Of a stretch of 36,648 nt of DNA, positions 15,116 to 24,197 are shown piece after piece. Origin of the DNA: a virus; the IMG/VR virus record IMGVR_UViG_3300009537_002297, positions 1-36,648 of that record. The stretch is one strand, 5' to 3'. The notes below the pieces were generated by a model. That model had not been told where the DNA came from. It did no database searches and worked only from the letters and a program-made list of their open reading frames with translations. The first letter of the stretch is position 1; the number at the start of each line of letters is the position of its first letter. Made by a program: the position numbers and the translations under genes.

Positions 15116-16051
15116 GTGAGGTTAAGATTTAAAGAGTTTCAGTATTTTTCATCGGAAGCAATGGGTTTTTCTAATGGTCAAAGGCAAATTAGAAAAGCTC
15201 TTGAAAGGCAAGGGGTCAATATTGTCCATAATGCGGAAACTGAATTACAGCATTTATCTTCTCATTTATATAGTAAAAATTGCAAAAGAAGCTTTATTAT
15301 GCCGACTCATGAAGCTGACAATATACCTGCATCACTTATAGATAAAATAAATGAAGCTGATGAAGTGATAGCGGTTTGTGAGCATAACAAGAAAGTATTT
15401 AAAGATAATGGTGTTACTAAAAAAATACACTTATGCAATCAAGGAATAGATTTGGATATTTTTAAATATACAGAGCATATAAGAAAAGATACTTTGAATT
15501 TTTTATGGGTAGGTCAAACATCTATAAGAAAAGGCTGGGATTTGGTTATTTCTGCCTTTAACAAAGCATTTGGAAATATGAAAGATGTAAGGCTTTATAT
15601 GAAAACAAATGGTAAAGGGCAACAAGAAATAATTGATATTAATAATAATATTGTATTTGATTCAAGGAATTTAGCTCTTGCTGATATGCTTGATTTATAC
15701 AGAGATAATCATATTTTTCTCTTTCCAAGTCGTGGCGAAGCAACAGGCTTGCCTTGTATTGAATCAATGGCTTCCGGAATGATTTGTTTAGCTCCTTCCA
15801 TTGGTGGTATGAAAGAATTTATTGATGACTATTCTGCTATACCTTTGGAATATGATATGGTAGATGCTAATTATGGTGTTAAAATTAAAGTTCCTAATGT
15901 TAAAATTTCTGATTTTGTAGATAAACTGCGTTATGTTTATGATTGGTATGATGACATTATAGATCATTCTAAGATAGTTAGAAAAATAATAGAAGATAAA
16001 TGCGACATAAATTCTATGGCGCAAAAACTTGTTAAAATTATTTTTACTTGA
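15116..16051 (+). CDS. Family 4 glycosyltransferase
   Basis: A 311-residue GT-B enzyme. The C-terminal half starts LNFLWVGQTSIRKGWDLVISAF, and FPSRGEATGLPCIESMASGM contains the E-x7-E donor motif, followed by APSIGGMKEFI. The N-terminal half contains GFSNGQRQIRKALERQGVNIV and EVIAVCEHNKKVF. The GTG start has no near Shine-Dalgarno; an in-frame ATG at 15159 would remove the first strand LRFKEFQYF, so GTG is kept with caution. The hairpin just upstream may control translation. It is separated from the preceding glycosyltransferase by hairpins, suggesting separate insertion. Confidence 0.87.
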   Translation: MRLRFKEFQYFSSEAMGFSNGQRQIRKALERQGVNIVHNAETELQHLSSHLYSKNCKRSFIMPTHEADNIPASLIDKINEADEVIAVCEHNKKVFKDNGVTKKIHLCNQGIDLDIFKYTEHIRKDTLNFLWVGQTSIRKGWDLVISAFNKAFGNMKDVRLYMKTNGKGQQEIIDINNNIVFDSRNLALADMLDLYRDNHIFLFPSRGEATGLPCIESMASGMICLAPSIGGMKEFIDDYSAIPLEYDMVDANYGVKIKVPNVKISDFVDKLRYVYDWYDDIIDHSKIVRKIIEDKCDINSMAQKLVKIIFT

Positions 16052-16061
16052 TGATTTTCGC

Positions 16062-16091
16062 TTGCATACAAGCTTATGTTTTAGCTATAAT
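16062..16091 (+). promoter_or_regulatory. Candidate promoter for the tail genes
   Basis: TTGCAT (16062-16067) and a perfect TATAAT (16086-16091) are separated by 18 nt. A small palindrome GCTTGCATACAAGC overlaps the -35. It lies in the 81-nt gap before the tail module and 41 nt from the next ATG. The -35 matches only 3 of 6 consensus bases. Confidence 0.35.
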
Positions 16092-16132
16092 TGCTTGATT
16101 GGAAAAATAAGTATTTTTAAGGAGGTAAAAAA

Positions 16133-16414
16133 ATGGCAACTTTAATTAAAGTATGGAACCCTACAAGTATTGCTTCTGTTCATCCACAAGCTGGTACTAT
16201 TAAGCCTGGGTTGAATATTGTTGAGGTTAGTATTGGTGAAAGATTGATTTATGACGGGATTGCTGTCAAATATGATAATCAGGACGGACAAGATGAAAGT
16301 GTCAAAAAAGATATTCATGAAGAAGATAAAATCGTAAGTGACAAAGATGAAGATAGTCTTATTTTTAAACCGAAATTTAAAAAAAAAAGAAAGTCAATTA
16401 TGGATGCAAAATAA
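16133..16414 (+). CDS. Small hypothetical phage protein before the tail tube gene
   Basis: A 93-residue protein. Residues 1-50 look beta-rich (LIKVWNPTSIASVHP, GLNIVEVSIGERLIYDGIAVKY). The remainder is charged, acidic then strongly basic (FKPKFKKKRKS). The layout parallels the protein at 5118. A near-perfect AAGGAGG precedes the ATG, implying high expression. A virion or tail assembly role is suggested by position between tail terminator and tube, but the family is not recognised. Confidence 0.6.
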   Translation: MATLIKVWNPTSIASVHPQAGTIKPGLNIVEVSIGERLIYDGIAVKYDNQDGQDESVKKDIHEEDKIVSDKDEDSLIFKPKFKKKRKSIMDAK

Positions 16415-16477
16415 GGTTGTGAATCTTTTAAGAGATACTTAACTATTTATCTATAACATATTGAAAAAGGAGAAGTT

Positions 16478-17608
16478 ATGGTAATTTCCAGAGGATACCT
16501 CGCCAAAAGTGGGGTAAAAAAATCAAGTGTTTGGGGCACTGCTGTAGATTGTAATGTTGCTGGAGCAGGTTTAAATATTTTAAATGAGAGCTTGGTGGTT
16601 AATCCAAACTTATTGGAAGATGAAACTTTAACAGGTACGGCAGATCAAGGTGTCGGTGTAACTTCGAGCACAACTGTTACAGGCGGCATAGAAACAAATT
16701 TGCAGTATAGCAATCCTGTTTTAATGACTTTAATTGCCATGTGTATGGGTAGAGCTGATACTCCTCTTGCGCCTCTTGGATCGAGTTATGCCAAAGCTCC
16801 GTATGCTTATTATATGAGTATGAGACTTGGAGATAATGTAGAGGGATATTTTGCAACTATGTGTTTTGACAAGATGCAGGATAGTTCTACTATACATGAA
16901 TTTGATTCGGTTAAGGTTAATGGTATGACAATTTCTGGTGCTGCTGGAGAATATGTCAAGATAGCTTTTGATTTGATTGGAAGAAGTCAGGCTACTTCTG
17001 GGACAACTACTACATCTTTATCAGCCGCAACAACCTCTTCGCCAATAAAGTATGTCAGGTTTGAAGATTTAGATTTTAGATTAAGTACACAGGATGACAC
17101 AGCATTAGATCAGGCAGATCAATTTTATCCAACAAGTTTTACTATTACACTAAATAATAACTTAGTTGGAGATTTGACTTCTTTAAATGCTCCATATATT
17201 GATGAGCCTATCAGAGATGCCGCAAGGTCTATTGAAGGTTCAGTTGAGATTCCTAAACTTACTGAATCTAATACTGAAACAAGATTCTTGGCGGGTACTG
17301 TAATGAAAATGTCTATCAGAGCAAGGTCTACTACACAGATACCTGCTGCTGGCGGCGGCCCATATTACTATGGATTTGAAATGTACATGCCAGCTGTACA
17401 GCTTACTGAAGCTTCAAGAAGTATAACAGGTTTCGCCAAAACCGGAGCACCATTTTCATTTGTTGCTAAAAAAGCTACTTCTGCACCTGATGGGATGGAT
17501 GGTAATGGTAATCTTGATACATTAACTAATGATGAAGCAAGAGGGTCATTTACAGAAAGCCTTAGGATAGAAGTTTGTTCATTAATAAAAACTAATCCAT
17601 TAGCATAA
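16478..17608 (+). CDS. Major tail tube protein
   Basis: A 376-residue protein rich in Ser, Thr, Gly and beta strands. Its order before the tail assembly chaperones and tape measure is diagnostic. Supporting segments are GYLAKSGVKKSSVWGTAVDCN at the start, GVGVTSSTTVTGGIETNLQY, a repeated pattern where IKYVRFEDLDFRLSTQ introduces a second half, and FYPTSFTITLNNNLVGD. Two similar halves suggest a duplicated tube fold. AAAAGGAG is 5 nt upstream. It would polymerise into the long non-contractile tail tube. Confidence 0.82.
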   Translation: MVISRGYLAKSGVKKSSVWGTAVDCNVAGAGLNILNESLVVNPNLLEDETLTGTADQGVGVTSSTTVTGGIETNLQYSNPVLMTLIAMCMGRADTPLAPLGSSYAKAPYAYYMSMRLGDNVEGYFATMCFDKMQDSSTIHEFDSVKVNGMTISGAAGEYVKIAFDLIGRSQATSGTTTTSLSAATTSSPIKYVRFEDLDFRLSTQDDTALDQADQFYPTSFTITLNNNLVGDLTSLNAPYIDEPIRDAARSIEGSVEIPKLTESNTETRFLAGTVMKMSIRARSTTQIPAAGGGPYYYGFEMYMPAVQLTEASRSITGFAKTGAPFSFVAKKATSAPDGMDGNGNLDTLTNDEARGSFTESLRIEVCSLIKTNPLA

Positions 17609-17622
17609 GTAATTATAGTAGT

Positions 17623-17648
17623 GGAGGAAGACAATCAAGTCTTCCTCC
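17623..17648 (+). other. Perfect 10-bp hairpin after the tail tube gene
   Basis: GGAGGAAGAC and GTCTTCCTCC flank the loop AATCAA. No T-run follows, so a simple intrinsic terminator is unlikely. It may protect the 3' end of the abundant tube message or lessen read-through into the chaperone genes. Confidence 0.6.
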
Positions 17649-17705
17649 GTATAGGGCGTGTCAATAAGCCTATTGGAATAAAAAAAATATTGTGGAGGAT
17701 AATTT

Positions 17706-18119
17706 ATGAAATTAGATTTAGGTAAGGCTGAAAAGCTAATTGAGGGTGTTTGGGCAGAATATGATAATGATGTTAAATTTAAAATTAGATATGTTTCTCC
17801 AAAGCATTCAAGGATGTCCAGAAGAAAATTTACAAAAATGAAAAATATTCAAGGAATCAGACAGGAACAAATGAGCCGTTCTGATGAAGATAAATGGGAT
17901 ATTGATTTATGGGATTATATGATTGAAGATTGGAAAGGTATTGAAATAGATAATAATCCAGCACCATGCACAAAAGAAAATAAGAAATTACTAGCGGATC
18001 ATTCTGCGGATCATGCGACATTTATAATGGATTTTGCTATGTCTATTTCTAATTATCAGGATAGTCAACAACAGGAGATAGAAGAAAAAAACTCCGAGAC
18101 TTCATCACCTTCCGCTTAA
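17706..18119 (+). CDS. Tail assembly chaperone, short form (gpG-like)
   Basis: A 137-residue protein translated in the zero frame. It begins MKLDLGKAEKLIEGVW and contains a beta segment (VKFKIRYVSP), then helices (WDIDLWDYMIEDWKGIE, ADHATFIMDFAMSISNYQ), a layout common in short tail chaperones. The end, after the slippery site at 18086, is a low-complexity NSETSSPSA. In lambda the equivalent gpG is 140 residues. It sits between tube and tape measure, as expected for the protein that coats the tape measure during tail assembly. Confidence 0.82.
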   Translation: MKLDLGKAEKLIEGVWAEYDNDVKFKIRYVSPKHSRMSRRKFTKMKNIQGIRQEQMSRSDEDKWDIDLWDYMIEDWKGIEIDNNPAPCTKENKKLLADHSADHATFIMDFAMSISNYQDSQQQEIEEKNSETSSPSA

Positions 18120-18484
18120 CATATCCAAATGTAAATTGTAATAATTGTGAACAAAAGATTGAAGATGATGAAGATTATGAACCAAATTGTAAAAAATGTG
18201 TGGATGTTTATGGTTTTACTCATTTATTAGAAGAAAACTATCTTGCTTATGAAATGTATAATAAGTTATGTTCAAGGATTGTTCAGGAATCAAACCTTCA
18301 AAGGATTATATGGAATAGCTATTCTGAAGAAATAGAATTAGAAGGTTTTGATGAAGTATTTAGAAAGCTTGAAATTATTTATGATACTGTAGATAGTCAT
18401 CAGAAAGGCATACAGGAATCAGAAGAAAGAATGTCTCAAAAAAGGGCTTTATCACAGCCTACTAAATCTGATACTGATAATTGA
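17706..18484 (+). CDS. Tail assembly chaperone, -1 frameshifted long form (gpGT-like)
   Basis: Join 17706-18092 with 18092-18484 gives 259 residues. After slipping, the ribosome reads LRDFITFRLTYPNVN and then CNNC...CKKC, a four-cysteine CxxC-x13-CxxC motif likely to bind zinc. It continues with LLEENYLAYEMYNKLCSRI, which fits the 'L-x-E-N-x-x-A-x-x-x-Y' pattern of tail chaperones in other phages. The shifted frame is open from 18065, so it covers the site. The long form should contact the tape measure. A GTG at 18200 could start the downstream frame alone, but that would cut off the cysteine motif and lacks a ribosome site. Confidence 0.8.
18086..18092 (+). promoter_or_regulatory. Programmed -1 ribosomal frameshift site A AAA AAC
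   Basis: The heptamer is in the correct phase: zero-frame codons are AAA (18087-18089) and AAC (18090-18092); after a -1 slip both are AAA. It lies within the short overlap of the two frames (18065-18119). No obvious downstream pseudoknot is visible in the AT-rich sequence. Confidence 0.85.
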
Positions 18485-18496
18485 GGTGCTGTTTTT

Positions 18497-21400
18497 ATGG
18501 CTGTAGTAAAGCTTGATGTAATAGCTGAATCAAAAAAAGCTATTAGTGGAATTAATAAATTTGTCAAATCTCTCGACAAAATAAAAAAATCTTCAGAGAC
18601 AATCACAAAAAGCCTACAAAGACAAAATGCCGCTTTAAATAAATTAACAAAACGTATTAATTCTACTGGCCGTTCTACTCAAGCTTTTAGCCATAGATCA
18701 AAAACTGCAACTAAAACAATAACTGCACAAACCGTACAAACTGCTTCTCTTGGCAAAGTAACGCATGGTCTAAGATCAGCTCTGGAGGCTTTAGGGGCAA
18801 CTTTAGCAGTAATGACTACAAGATTTGGCTTGCTTGCTACAAGCACAAAAGGATGGGCAATTATATTATCAGCAATAGCGAGTGCCACTATCATTGGATC
18901 TGTTGTAAAAGGAGCTGTTAATCTTGAAGATCAGATGTTAGCTGTCAGAAAAACAACAGGTTTAGTTTCTATAGAAATGAAAAAATTAACTAAAAATTTT
19001 ATTGATATGTCTAAAGAAATTCCTTTAAGTACAGAAGAATTAGCACAAATTGGTGCTGTAGCTGGTCAAATTGGTATAAGGGGTACAAAAAATATATCTG
19101 AGTTTACTAGGGTAATTTCTATGATGGCTACTGTTACAGATTTGGCGGCAGAAGAAGCTGCTATAGCAATTTCTCAATTATCAAATGTATTCAGAATACC
19201 AATACCTGATGTTGAACGTCTTGGTTCTGTTATAAATGAATTAAGTAATACTACAGCAGCAACAGCAAGAGATTTAGCTATAATTGCTAAGCAGGCAGGT
19301 TCTGCAGCAACAGTTTTTGGGCTTACTGCTTCACAAACATTAGCTTTTGCGGCAGTACTTAGAGATATTGGTGTTACATCTGAAGTTGCAGGGACAGCTC
19401 TTAGCCAATTATTTACGAAATTAGTTACTAACACAAAAAGAATAGCAAGGTCTGCAGAAATAGATTTTACAACTTTAAGTAATGCTGTTAAAAATGAACC
19501 AGTTAAAGCTGTTCAGATGTTATTTGATAAACTTTCAAAATTAAGTAAAACAGAAGCTGCTTCAGCATTAAAAAAAATGGGATTCGAAGGTAAAAGAGCA
19601 ACAAGTGTTATGTTTGGGCTTATGAACAATACAAGTTTACTTAATAAAACCTTAAAAACAGCAGAAGGAGAGTGGGAAACAAATACTTCTTTAATGAAAG
19701 AATTTAGTATATTTACTTCTGGTGTCAAAAGGCAATTTATATTATTCAAAAATGAAATATCTGCTGTAGCTATAACTTTAGGTACAAATTTTTTGCCAAT
19801 ATTTCAAAAAGTAATTACAGAAATAAAAGGAAGTTTAGTGCCAGCTCTTGGTAGTGCTGCAAAAGTAGTAAAAGAAAATCAAAAAAGTATATCAGATTTT
19901 CTTGTAAATACTCTAATTACAATTAAAACAGTCTTTAAAACACTTTATATTGCGCTAACAGGGGCAAATTCTGCTGCAATAGTATTAGGAAAAACATTAC
20001 TTACACTTTGGGTTTTAGGTAGAATTAAGATGTATGCGGCTATTCTTACTACTATGACTACAAGTATGAACTTAATAGCTAGTAGCCCTATTCTTGGTTT
20101 TTTTTCAAAATTAAATCTTATGTATACAACTACAACTAAAAGAGCGAATCAACTTAATTTAGCTTTAACAAAAACAAGTAAAAATGCAAGAACTGCGTTT
20201 ATTGGGTTTATGTCTCTTGCTAATGCATTAAATTTATTGTTTGCAGGCTTTGTAGGGTTTCAAATTGGAACTTGGATTGAAAAATGGGATAAGGTTAAAC
20301 TAGTCGCACTAGCAACAATTGGTGCTTTGGGAAAAGGTTTTTATAGCCTTAAAGATATTTGGGCTCAAGTAACAGGAACAATGCAGATTATCTGGTATAA
20401 AATGTTAGGAAGTATAAGTGAAAAATTGGAAGATAGCTTTATAAAAAAATTTATAGATAAGTTTAAAAGTATACCACAATTTGTTTTGCGAAATCTCTCG
20501 CCAGCATTAGCTGATTTAGTTCTTGCTTTTGGAGGCACAGAAAATGCTACAAATAATTATAATGATGCGATAGCAGAACTTGAAAAAAAGATGAGTTCAT
20601 CGACAGAAGAATTAAAGAAAAATAAAAAAATTGTTGATGAAACTATTGTGTCATTGTTTAATGATATTCAAGTAACAAGAAAATTAGGAGAAGAAACAGT
20701 AACATTAGCAAAATTAAAAACTAAACTTGCTGGGATGACAGTTAAAACAGTACAAGAACTTACAGATACATGGGAAAGATATCGAAAAGATTACAAAGGT
20801 AATGTAGAAGCGATTGCTTTGATAGATAAAACATTTTCTGAATTAAAAATAAAATTAACACGAAAAGAAATGGAAGAAAAATTAAAAGCGGATGAAGAAC
20901 GTCTTACCAAAACTCTTTCTAATAATAATGTAGAATTATCTAATTTTAAAGAAACTATAGAAGTGATGAGTAAATTTAACGAGAATTATTATAAAAAAAG
21001 ATTAATTGGAAATATTGACACTTTAGAAAGTTTAGTTTTTTCAGAAAATGAATTTAAAAAATTAATAAAAGATAATGCTGATTATAAAGTAATAGTTGAA
21101 GATTTTTATTATGCAAAACGTATTGAACTTGCAAAGAAATCTTTAGAAGCTATTAGTAGCTTAGCTGATAAAAGTACTAAAATAACTGTTCATGGTTTAA
21201 AATTACAATTAGAATCTGTTAAAGGTAATGCTGCGGAAAGAGAAAGAGTAGGCAGACAATTGGTTGCTGCTGTTGAAAAAAATAGTAATAGTGAATTGAT
21301 TAACATCACTAAACACTATAAAAACGTAATAGGCGTGCATGGAATGTATAGTACAGAAACTATAGAAGCCACACAAAATATGATTATGATAATAAATGCT

Positions 21401-24184
21401 TTAAATGAAAAAGCTGCTGCTGATAAAGCGGCAATAATAAGATTTATCGCTAATTTTGAAATAAAACAGCAGAAAAAAATCCTTAAAGAAATATTTAAAG
21501 GAAATGAAGCTAAGCTGAAATCGGAACAAGATTATCTTAAAAATATAATAAAGGATAATAGTGAGAATTTGTCAAAAAGACTTACTGCTAATAAAAAATT
21601 TATATCTAATATCAAAAAATTAGCTGATCTTAGGGAAAAATATGAAAAAGATATAATAGAAGTAATAAAAGGGCATTGGAAAGGTAGTCAAGAAGATCTT
21701 ATAAAATTAGTAAACGCTTTTCAGGAAAAAATTAAAGCTATAAGGCAAGAAGAAGTGAAAGATGTGGAAGAAGCTGAAAATCAAAAATTGAAATTGACTC
21801 AGGAGTTTGTTTCTAATATCGGAAAATTATTTGGAAGTGTGGGTGGAAAGTGGGCAGGTGTAGTGAATGCCATGTTAGTTGCATTTCAAGAATTTACAAG
21901 AAGTAGTGCAAAAGCTGGTTCTACTATGGCAGGTTCTTTAGGTAATGCCTTTGGTGCTCTTGGTGTGGCTCTTAGCGGAATTACCGGTTCAACAGGTGCT
22001 TTTGGATCCGCTATTGGTGCAGTAAGTAAAGTTGCTGGAGCTTATACTACTGTTCAAACAGGTATGACTAATGCTATAGCCGCAGCTAATAAAGCGGCGT
22101 TAGCTGGTAGTACGACGGCGGCAAGTTTGGCAAGCGGATTAACATCAATATCAACAGTAGCTCCGTATGCGGCAGCAGCGATTGCAGCTGGAACTATAGC
22201 TTATAAAGCTTTTTCAAAAGCAAATAGGTCAGCAGCAGAAAAATTAGGTATTACTAAAAAAGGTATTGAAGGGGTTAGTCAAGCTATAGGGGTAAGCATA
22301 ACAGAACTTGGTAAATGGAGGATGGGAATACTTGATACAACTATGAATATCGGCGTTGCGTTAAAAGCTATAGGTGAATTAGCTAATGAAACTGTTAATT
22401 TAACTAAAATCCTTGGCGGTAGTAGTGGCGCAACAAATGCAGTAATATCATTATCAGATGCCGCTTATGGGTTAGGTCTTGCCTATCAGAACCTTGCATT
22501 AAGTCAATTACAAGTAGAAATTACTTCTGGAACACTTAAAGAAGAAACTATAAATTTAGAAAATGCCACAAATATTTTAACTCAGGAATCTTTAAATTAT
22601 GAGGAGGCACTTCAGAATTTAGCTAGGCAGCAGGTAATAACAAATGAGGCAATGGCGGCGCATGAAGCTGCTTTGAATAGTGTTACTATCGCAAATCAAG
22701 CTGTAACTCAAGAATCTATTCATTTTGGCAATGCTCTTAGAACATTGTCAGCAGAAGCAGCTATAAATGGAGGTCAAACAGCAAAATTATATAAAGAATT
22801 TACAGCATTAAGAGACCATCTTATTGCTTCTACCATATCTTCTGAAGCTTTTCAAAAAGCTACAAAAGATTTAACTTTGGCTCAAAAAATACAAGCGGAA
22901 GCTTCTGTTAAACAGCGGTTAGGTTTGGATAACTTATCAATCGCCACAGGGGAATACGAGAAAACACTTATGACGCTTATTGCAACTACAGGGTTAAGTG
23001 CTGAAGAGCAAGGGGAATTAATCCAGCAATTAATAAGATCTAAAGGTAATGTAGAAGTTTTATCTTCTAAAACCGCAAGATATAATGAAGTTTTAAAACA
23101 AATGGGCATAGAAGCAGCAAAAGGGAATGCTCCGGCATTAGCTAAACTTGCGAATGAAGCAAGAGCATTGCGGACAGAATTAGGATTAGGAACAACTACT
23201 TATGAAAAAAATACAAAAAGTATAAATAACAATACAAATTCTCTTGCCAACAATAGTAGTCAAGCATTAATAATAAATGAGAGTATGACAACTTTGAATA
23301 CTTCTATAGGTGAATTAACAGAAGCTTTACTTGCAATAAATGAAATAAAATTAAATAATAAAACTTTTTCTGTAACTCAAATTAATAAAACCGCATCTCC
23401 TACGGCATCATCTTCACCAGCAGCTAAATCATCTCAATCTGCTATGAGTATGAGTAGTAGTTTGATCGGAGGGTTACAACAATTAAATGCTTATCAGATA
23501 CAAGATAAAACATATACTGTTACCCAAGTAAATAAAACAGTTGCTACTTCAGGGTTTCCAAGTAGCGGAGTTGCTACTGGCTCTGGAAGTCCAGCTTTAA
23601 CAAGTGCCAAAACCAAATTATCTTCTCAACTGATAGGAATATTAAGTGGAAGAGGCTATGCAGGGAATCAGCTTAATATGTTTATGAATCAAATAAGAAG
23701 AGTTTCCGCTTTAGGAAATCAAACAAAAAGCTATTATGAACTTTTAGAAAAATTAACAAGTGACCCAACATTGTCAATAGAGGAAACAGGAAGCCTAATC
23801 ACTCAATTGAGAGGATTATTTAGGAATTTAGGTCTTGGTACTAAATCTGTAGCACACTCATCTATGTCGTCATATGATGGAGGCACTTCATTTGTTCCGA
23901 AAAACACAATTGCATCAATTCATCGTGGAGAAAGAGTTGTACCAGCATCAGAAAATAAAGTATTAACAGAATTTTTAAATCAAATAAAACCATTTTTATC
24001 TAAAAAAGGTACAACAGGTACAGGCGGTGGGAATGTTACAGTCAAAGTAGAAAATTTATTTGCTAAAGATTTAAATTCTTTGATAGATGAGATTAATGAA
24101 GATAATAGAAGAAGAGATGTTGGCGAATTTAATGTGTTTGTGGAAAAGCAAAATAAATCTAACTTAAACCTTATGGACGCATAG
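18497..24184 (+). CDS. Tail tape measure protein
   Basis: A 1895-residue protein, the longest in the window. Residues 1-70 are a coiled coil, and about 95-145 are hydrophobic. About 145-430 match the TP901-type tape measure core (NLEDQMLAVRKTTGLVS, MSKEIPLSTEELAQIGAVAGQ, AKQAGSAATVFGLTASQT, EVAGTALSQLFTKL). Long Lys/Glu helices span about 690-1110, a Gly/Ala-rich hydrophobic part about 1110-1240, and Asn/Gln/Ser-rich repeats follow. SYDGGTSFVPKNTIASIHRGERVV near 1795 is a C-terminal motif frequent in tape measures. It sets tail length and may help DNA cross the cell envelope. At about 1.5 angstroms per residue the tail would be near 280 nm, an inference. Confidence 0.95.
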   Translation: MAVVKLDVIAESKKAISGINKFVKSLDKIKKSSETITKSLQRQNAALNKLTKRINSTGRSTQAFSHRSKTATKTITAQTVQTASLGKVTHGLRSALEALGATLAVMTTRFGLLATSTKGWAIILSAIASATIIGSVVKGAVNLEDQMLAVRKTTGLVSIEMKKLTKNFIDMSKEIPLSTEELAQIGAVAGQIGIRGTKNISEFTRVISMMATVTDLAAEEAAIAISQLSNVFRIPIPDVERLGSVINELSNTTAATARDLAIIAKQAGSAATVFGLTASQTLAFAAVLRDIGVTSEVAGTALSQLFTKLVTNTKRIARSAEIDFTTLSNAVKNEPVKAVQMLFDKLSKLSKTEAASALKKMGFEGKRATSVMFGLMNNTSLLNKTLKTAEGEWETNTSLMKEFSIFTSGVKRQFILFKNEISAVAITLGTNFLPIFQKVITEIKGSLVPALGSAAKVVKENQKSISDFLVNTLITIKTVFKTLYIALTGANSAAIVLGKTLLTLWVLGRIKMYAAILTTMTTSMNLIASSPILGFFSKLNLMYTTTTKRANQLNLALTKTSKNARTAFIGFMSLANALNLLFAGFVGFQIGTWIEKWDKVKLVALATIGALGKGFYSLKDIWAQVTGTMQIIWYKMLGSISEKLEDSFIKKFIDKFKSIPQFVLRNLSPALADLVLAFGGTENATNNYNDAIAELEKKMSSSTEELKKNKKIVDETIVSLFNDIQVTRKLGEETVTLAKLKTKLAGMTVKTVQELTDTWERYRKDYKGNVEAIALIDKTFSELKIKLTRKEMEEKLKADEERLTKTLSNNNVELSNFKETIEVMSKFNENYYKKRLIGNIDTLESLVFSENEFKKLIKDNADYKVIVEDFYYAKRIELAKKSLEAISSLADKSTKITVHGLKLQLESVKGNAAERERVGRQLVAAVEKNSNSELINITKHYKNVIGVHGMYSTETIEATQNMIMIINALNEKAAADKAAIIRFIANFEIKQQKKILKEIFKGNEAKLKSEQDYLKNIIKDNSENLSKRLTANKKFISNIKKLADLREKYEKDIIEVIKGHWKGSQEDLIKLVNAFQEKIKAIRQEEVKDVEEAENQKLKLTQEFVSNIGKLFGSVGGKWAGVVNAMLVAFQEFTRSSAKAGSTMAGSLGNAFGALGVALSGITGSTGAFGSAIGAVSKVAGAYTTVQTGMTNAIAAANKAALAGSTTAASLASGLTSISTVAPYAAAAIAAGTIAYKAFSKANRSAAEKLGITKKGIEGVSQAIGVSITELGKWRMGILDTTMNIGVALKAIGELANETVNLTKILGGSSGATNAVISLSDAAYGLGLAYQNLALSQLQVEITSGTLKEETINLENATNILTQESLNYEEALQNLARQQVITNEAMAAHEAALNSVTIANQAVTQESIHFGNALRTLSAEAAINGGQTAKLYKEFTALRDHLIASTISSEAFQKATKDLTLAQKIQAEASVKQRLGLDNLSIATGEYEKTLMTLIATTGLSAEEQGELIQQLIRSKGNVEVLSSKTARYNEVLKQMGIEAAKGNAPALAKLANEARALRTELGLGTTTYEKNTKSINNNTNSLANNSSQALIINESMTTLNTSIGELTEALLAINEIKLNNKTFSVTQINKTASPTASSSPAAKSSQSAMSMSSSLIGGLQQLNAYQIQDKTYTVTQVNKTVATSGFPSSGVATGSGSPALTSAKTKLSSQLIGILSGRGYAGNQLNMFMNQIRRVSALGNQTKSYYELLEKLTSDPTLSIEETGSLITQLRGLFRNLGLGTKSVAHSSMSSYDGGTSFVPKNTIASIHRGERVVPASENKVLTEFLNQIKPFLSKKGTTGTGGGNVTVKVENLFAKDLNSLIDEINEDNRRRDVGEFNVFVEKQNKSNLNLMDA

Positions 24185-24197
24185 AAAAGAGGAATCG

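Noticed and set aside
18200-18484. Independent gene starting at GTG 18200
   Set aside because: It has no ribosome site and the frame is open upstream through the slippery heptamer, so it is better explained as the frameshift extension.
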